The notes below the pieces were generated by a model that saw only the letters and a list, made by a program, of their open reading frames with translations, was not told the origin of the DNA and made no database searches. Shown in pieces: positions 61,366 through 64,000 of a stretch of DNA of 64,000 bases. The translations under genes were made by a program, and so were the position numbers. Position 1 is the stretch's first letter. Every line of letters begins with the position of its first letter. Source of the stretch: Calycina herbarum (taxonomy: Eukaryota; Ascomycota; Leotiomycetes; Helotiales; Pezizellaceae); NCBI GenBank assembly GCA_001414485.1, contig LLEY01000244.1, positions 1 to 64,000 on the forward strand. Reading direction: 5' to 3'.

Positions 61366-62820
61366 TCAATTACTATAGTCTAGGGTAGACTGGTCGAGTT
61401 TATCATCCCCTTGAAGAACTCTGGAATGGAAGTTAGCATACGAATTACAAGATTTTCTGGGGAAAACTTACGAGTATTGTTTTACCAAAACGCCTTCACC
61501 TCCATTCTCCATATCAATGTTGAAAACGTAAAACCCGCCATCGCTCGTAACAATCATAACCTGGGGGCTACTACTACTCATAGCAACCACACTTCGTAGT
61601 GGACCACCGGTTGAGTTCAAGCCCATTCCACCTTTGGGCAGTTTGATGAACGCAAAATCCCGCATCGGTTCCCACATTTCGGTGACAGCTTGAGGTAAAT
61701 AGCCACCCACAACCCCAGCAACACTCTTGCCCATCATTTGCGATGACCTTCGAATCATGCTACCAAAAGTGCCGCTTGGTTTGCGATTAAGAGAATCTGC
61801 AGCATCACTAGGAGAGGCATCAGCTGTAGGAGACTCAGTGCCGCTGTCATAACTCCGTGAGCGAGCACGGTTCCATCTATCATTTGGAGAGCTTGGAGAG
61901 TCCGGTAGCACTGGAACGGGGCCTCCAAGTCGAAAAATGTGCACCGTGTCGGTGGTAGAAGAGACACATAGCAGAGTCGAGCTTAAATTAAAGGACATGC
62001 TGTAGATTGTAGAGGGGTATGTACCTCTCCGAAACTGGTACAACTTCTGGCCTTTCGGCAAGGCAAAAACTCTAATAATGGTTCCCTTTTCCGACGCAGT
62101 CGCAAGTAATGTACCGTCGTTGTTCAAGGCAATACACGATAAAGGAGCCTGATGAGCTTCCACCACATTCAGTGCCTTCAATTGTAAGGTATCGAATATC
62201 ATAACATGTCCAGTTGTAGGCGGAACATATGTTGATAGAGGAGGAGCATGTGCTGGCCGTTTGTCTCCTGTATCATCGCGAGCCTTTGGTAATGGGTATG
62301 CGATATAACAGTTTTCGGATGAGGGAGCAAGGGCACATATGGCATTCGGGTTCGGTGAGGTAGCTATCGTGTAGAGTAGCGTCATGTTCGAAATATCGTA
62401 TAGGTATATCTCCTCCTCTAATATAACCGCAAGGCGTTTTCGGTTTAACCTGACTGCGAGGACGGCAGTTGGAAAGGTTAATTGGCAGATTATTGAAGAT
62501 CGCTATTTCAGCAGTATCAGTAAAGTAAAAATGTCCGCGTATACCTAGAACTTACTTTTGTGTTTTGGATCATCAGATGCCGAGGGGAAAGAATGAGTGC
62601 TACCAGGGACGTGGAAAAGAGCATCTCGATAATGGCAACGTTTCCCTCATCGCTGCTAAATATCTTGGAGAATGGGTCGGTGTGGTAGATTCGAAAGCCC
62701 TTCGAGGTTCCTTAAAAATCCCGACATTAGCTGGCAGTTCCAGTCTCCCGCAGCTGGTGATTCCTTACCTACAGCTAGACAGCTGTAGTCCTGATTGAAG
62801 GTGACGAAGTTCATCGCCAT
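61366..62820 (-). CDS. ATG18: Autophagy PROPPIN protein Atg18
   Basis: A seven-bladed beta-propeller that binds PI3P and PI(3,5)P2, needed for autophagosome formation and vacuole homeostasis. Exons are 62820-62769, 62710-62556, 62502-61472 and 61420-61366, giving 430 residues. It starts [20 protein letters not shown], continues [13 protein letters not shown], and has [20 protein letters not shown]. The phosphoinositide-binding FRRG motif is at residues 226-229 in [14 protein letters not shown], preceded by [26 protein letters not shown] Ser-rich loop (about 275-340) precedes [20 protein letters not shown], the membrane-inserting blade-6 loop region. The end [16 protein letters not shown] is typical of Atg18 and not of Hsv2. 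The start is 515 bp from the divergent PPM2 gene. Confidence 0.95.
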
Positions 62821-63334
62821 TGCGAATGGCTGTCAGGTAGACTAGGCGATTAACACACCAAAGATCTTGAGGTGGCGAGGACGGGTATGGTGTTGTTCGC
62901 GTTGCGTTGCGCAAAGGCTCAGGCAACGAGGGACAAATGTAGTAGGTAACGATTTGCCCAAGGGCCGAGGTGTTATTCACGAGGAAAGTTGCTGGTGTTG
63001 GCGGTGGTAGACTTTATGGTCTGGTGAATGGCAATGGCAGGCATCCCAAATTCCGTCTCGACAGTGAAGACCAAAATGTAGGTATTTACTGTCTGGAGGA
63101 GATGGCGGGGCAAGCGTTTGCAGAGCTGCCCATAGCCAGCACCAGGATGCGATGCGATGAGCAGCGAGGGAGCTTGGACCCTTCAACAGGGGTGGAATCC
63201 TAGAAGAGAATTCAACACCAAAACACCATGAAAGCTCACGATACTTGACTATTCTCACCATTCACGAACTTAATTCTCGATATTCTGTCACCACTACTGG
63301 ACCTCTTCTCGTTGGATCAAAGACGGATACTGCA
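62821..63334. promoter_or_regulatory. Divergent ATG18/PPM2 promoter region
   Basis: Shared 514-bp spacer between two head-to-head starts. No conserved motif picked out by eye. The open frames inside it are short and lack support. Confidence 0.45.
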
Positions 63335-64000
63335 ATGACGATGCTGGCTGGGGAAACCAAAGGCACCCCAAAGCATGGGAAAGTGGCCAGCTCGTTGATT
63401 CAAGATGATCTGATTATGGGAGTAAGTGGGAAAATAACCCCAAGTTCTGATTCCTATTTTTTTATTATTTAAATATGTATTAACCTTCCTCTCAGACAAA
63501 CAATAGTAGCATCGTCTCAAAACGCAGTGTCGAGCGCCTCTACTTTCCTAATGAATCTCATTTCTTCCGACATTTTGTCAAGAAGCCACAACGACGCTCT
63601 CCCCTAATCAATCGAGGCTATTGGCTTCGAATGAAAGCGGTTGATCAAGTTGTTCACCGATTTCTAGAGCAGCCGAACACGAAGCGTAAAGTTGTAGTCA
63701 ACTTGGGTTGTGGCTAGTGAGTAATATGTCGTCGCTCTACTACATGGCAGCTAGTGCTGACGAGCAGCGATCCTCTCCCGTGGCAATGCCTATCTCGTTA
63801 TCCAGAATCATCCAAAGATGTTGTCTTCGTCGATGTTGATTACAAAGACCTTATGGTGAGAAAATGCGAGTCGGTGGCGAAAACGCCAGAGCTCCAATCG
63901 ATGTTCACAAACATGGAAATTCTCCAGAGTGGTGATGTTTTACTCCGCAGCGATGAATATTTGCAGATTGGGTGTGATTTGCGAGATATTGATCACCTAA
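63335..64000 (+). CDS. PPM2: tRNA wybutosine-synthesising methyltransferase PPM2/TYW4 (5' part)
   Basis: S-adenosylmethionine-dependent carboxymethyltransferase-like enzyme for the last steps of wybutosine formation at position 37 of tRNA-Phe, related to leucine carboxyl methyltransferases. Exons so far are 63335-63421, 63496-63716 and 63768 to the window end. The joins give [20 protein letters not shown], then [24 protein letters not shown], then the SAM-binding [20 protein letters not shown] and [12 protein letters not shown]. The second join (GGC TA|C) creates GCGY. ATG 63335 is the first in frame and gives QDDLIMG before TNNSS, as in related fungal proteins. The C-terminal Kelch and JmjC-like parts would lie beyond the window. 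Confidence 0.92.

Overview
The window is nuclear DNA of a filamentous ascomycete (Pezizomycotina). Genes have several short introns (GTAAGT/GTATGT donors, CTAAC/CTGAC-like branch points). A divergent histone H3/H4 pair is present. Three transposable elements carry the AT-rich, transition-only decay of repeat-induced point mutation (RIP). The gene set and the HET-like N-terminus would fit Leotiomycetes, but that placement is inference.

Layout. 1-4120: a RIP-decayed Copia retrotransposon on the minus strand, inserted into a HET-like gene whose N-terminal part survives at 4121-4619. 5941-8000: divergent histone H3/H4 genes, with an AT-rich block on each side. 10504-15674: RNA polymerase I largest subunit. 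16248-25268: a Fot1/pogo-type DNA transposon with perfect inverted ends and TA target duplications, whose transposase gene is split by a Gypsy retrotransposon (18184-25024, 475-bp LTRs, TAGTG target duplication). The Gypsy element carries an additional antisense reading frame. 25386-44849: gene-rich tract with PRP3, RAD3/XPD, a phenol hydroxylase-like flavoprotein, an uncharacterised 747-residue protein, a DDHD-domain lipase-like protein and a kappa-class glutathione transferase (GST). Between the last two lie a degenerate copy of the GST 5' region and an unusual array of GTAAGC-bearing 20-bp repeats. 44850-55102: a gene-poor 10-kb stretch with simple repeats. 55103-56517: a C2H2 zinc-finger regulator. 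61366-62820: ATG18. 63335-64000: the start of a tRNA wybutosine-synthesis methyltransferase (PPM2/TYW4), cut by the window edge.

The genes are mostly housekeeping (chromatin, rRNA transcription, splicing, DNA repair/TFIIH, autophagy, tRNA modification). They do not form a pathway cluster. Exon models were built by eye from splice sites, reading-phase continuity and family motifs. Coordinates for the single-exon genes and for models that close in frame are good. Boundaries inside RIP-decayed elements are approximate.
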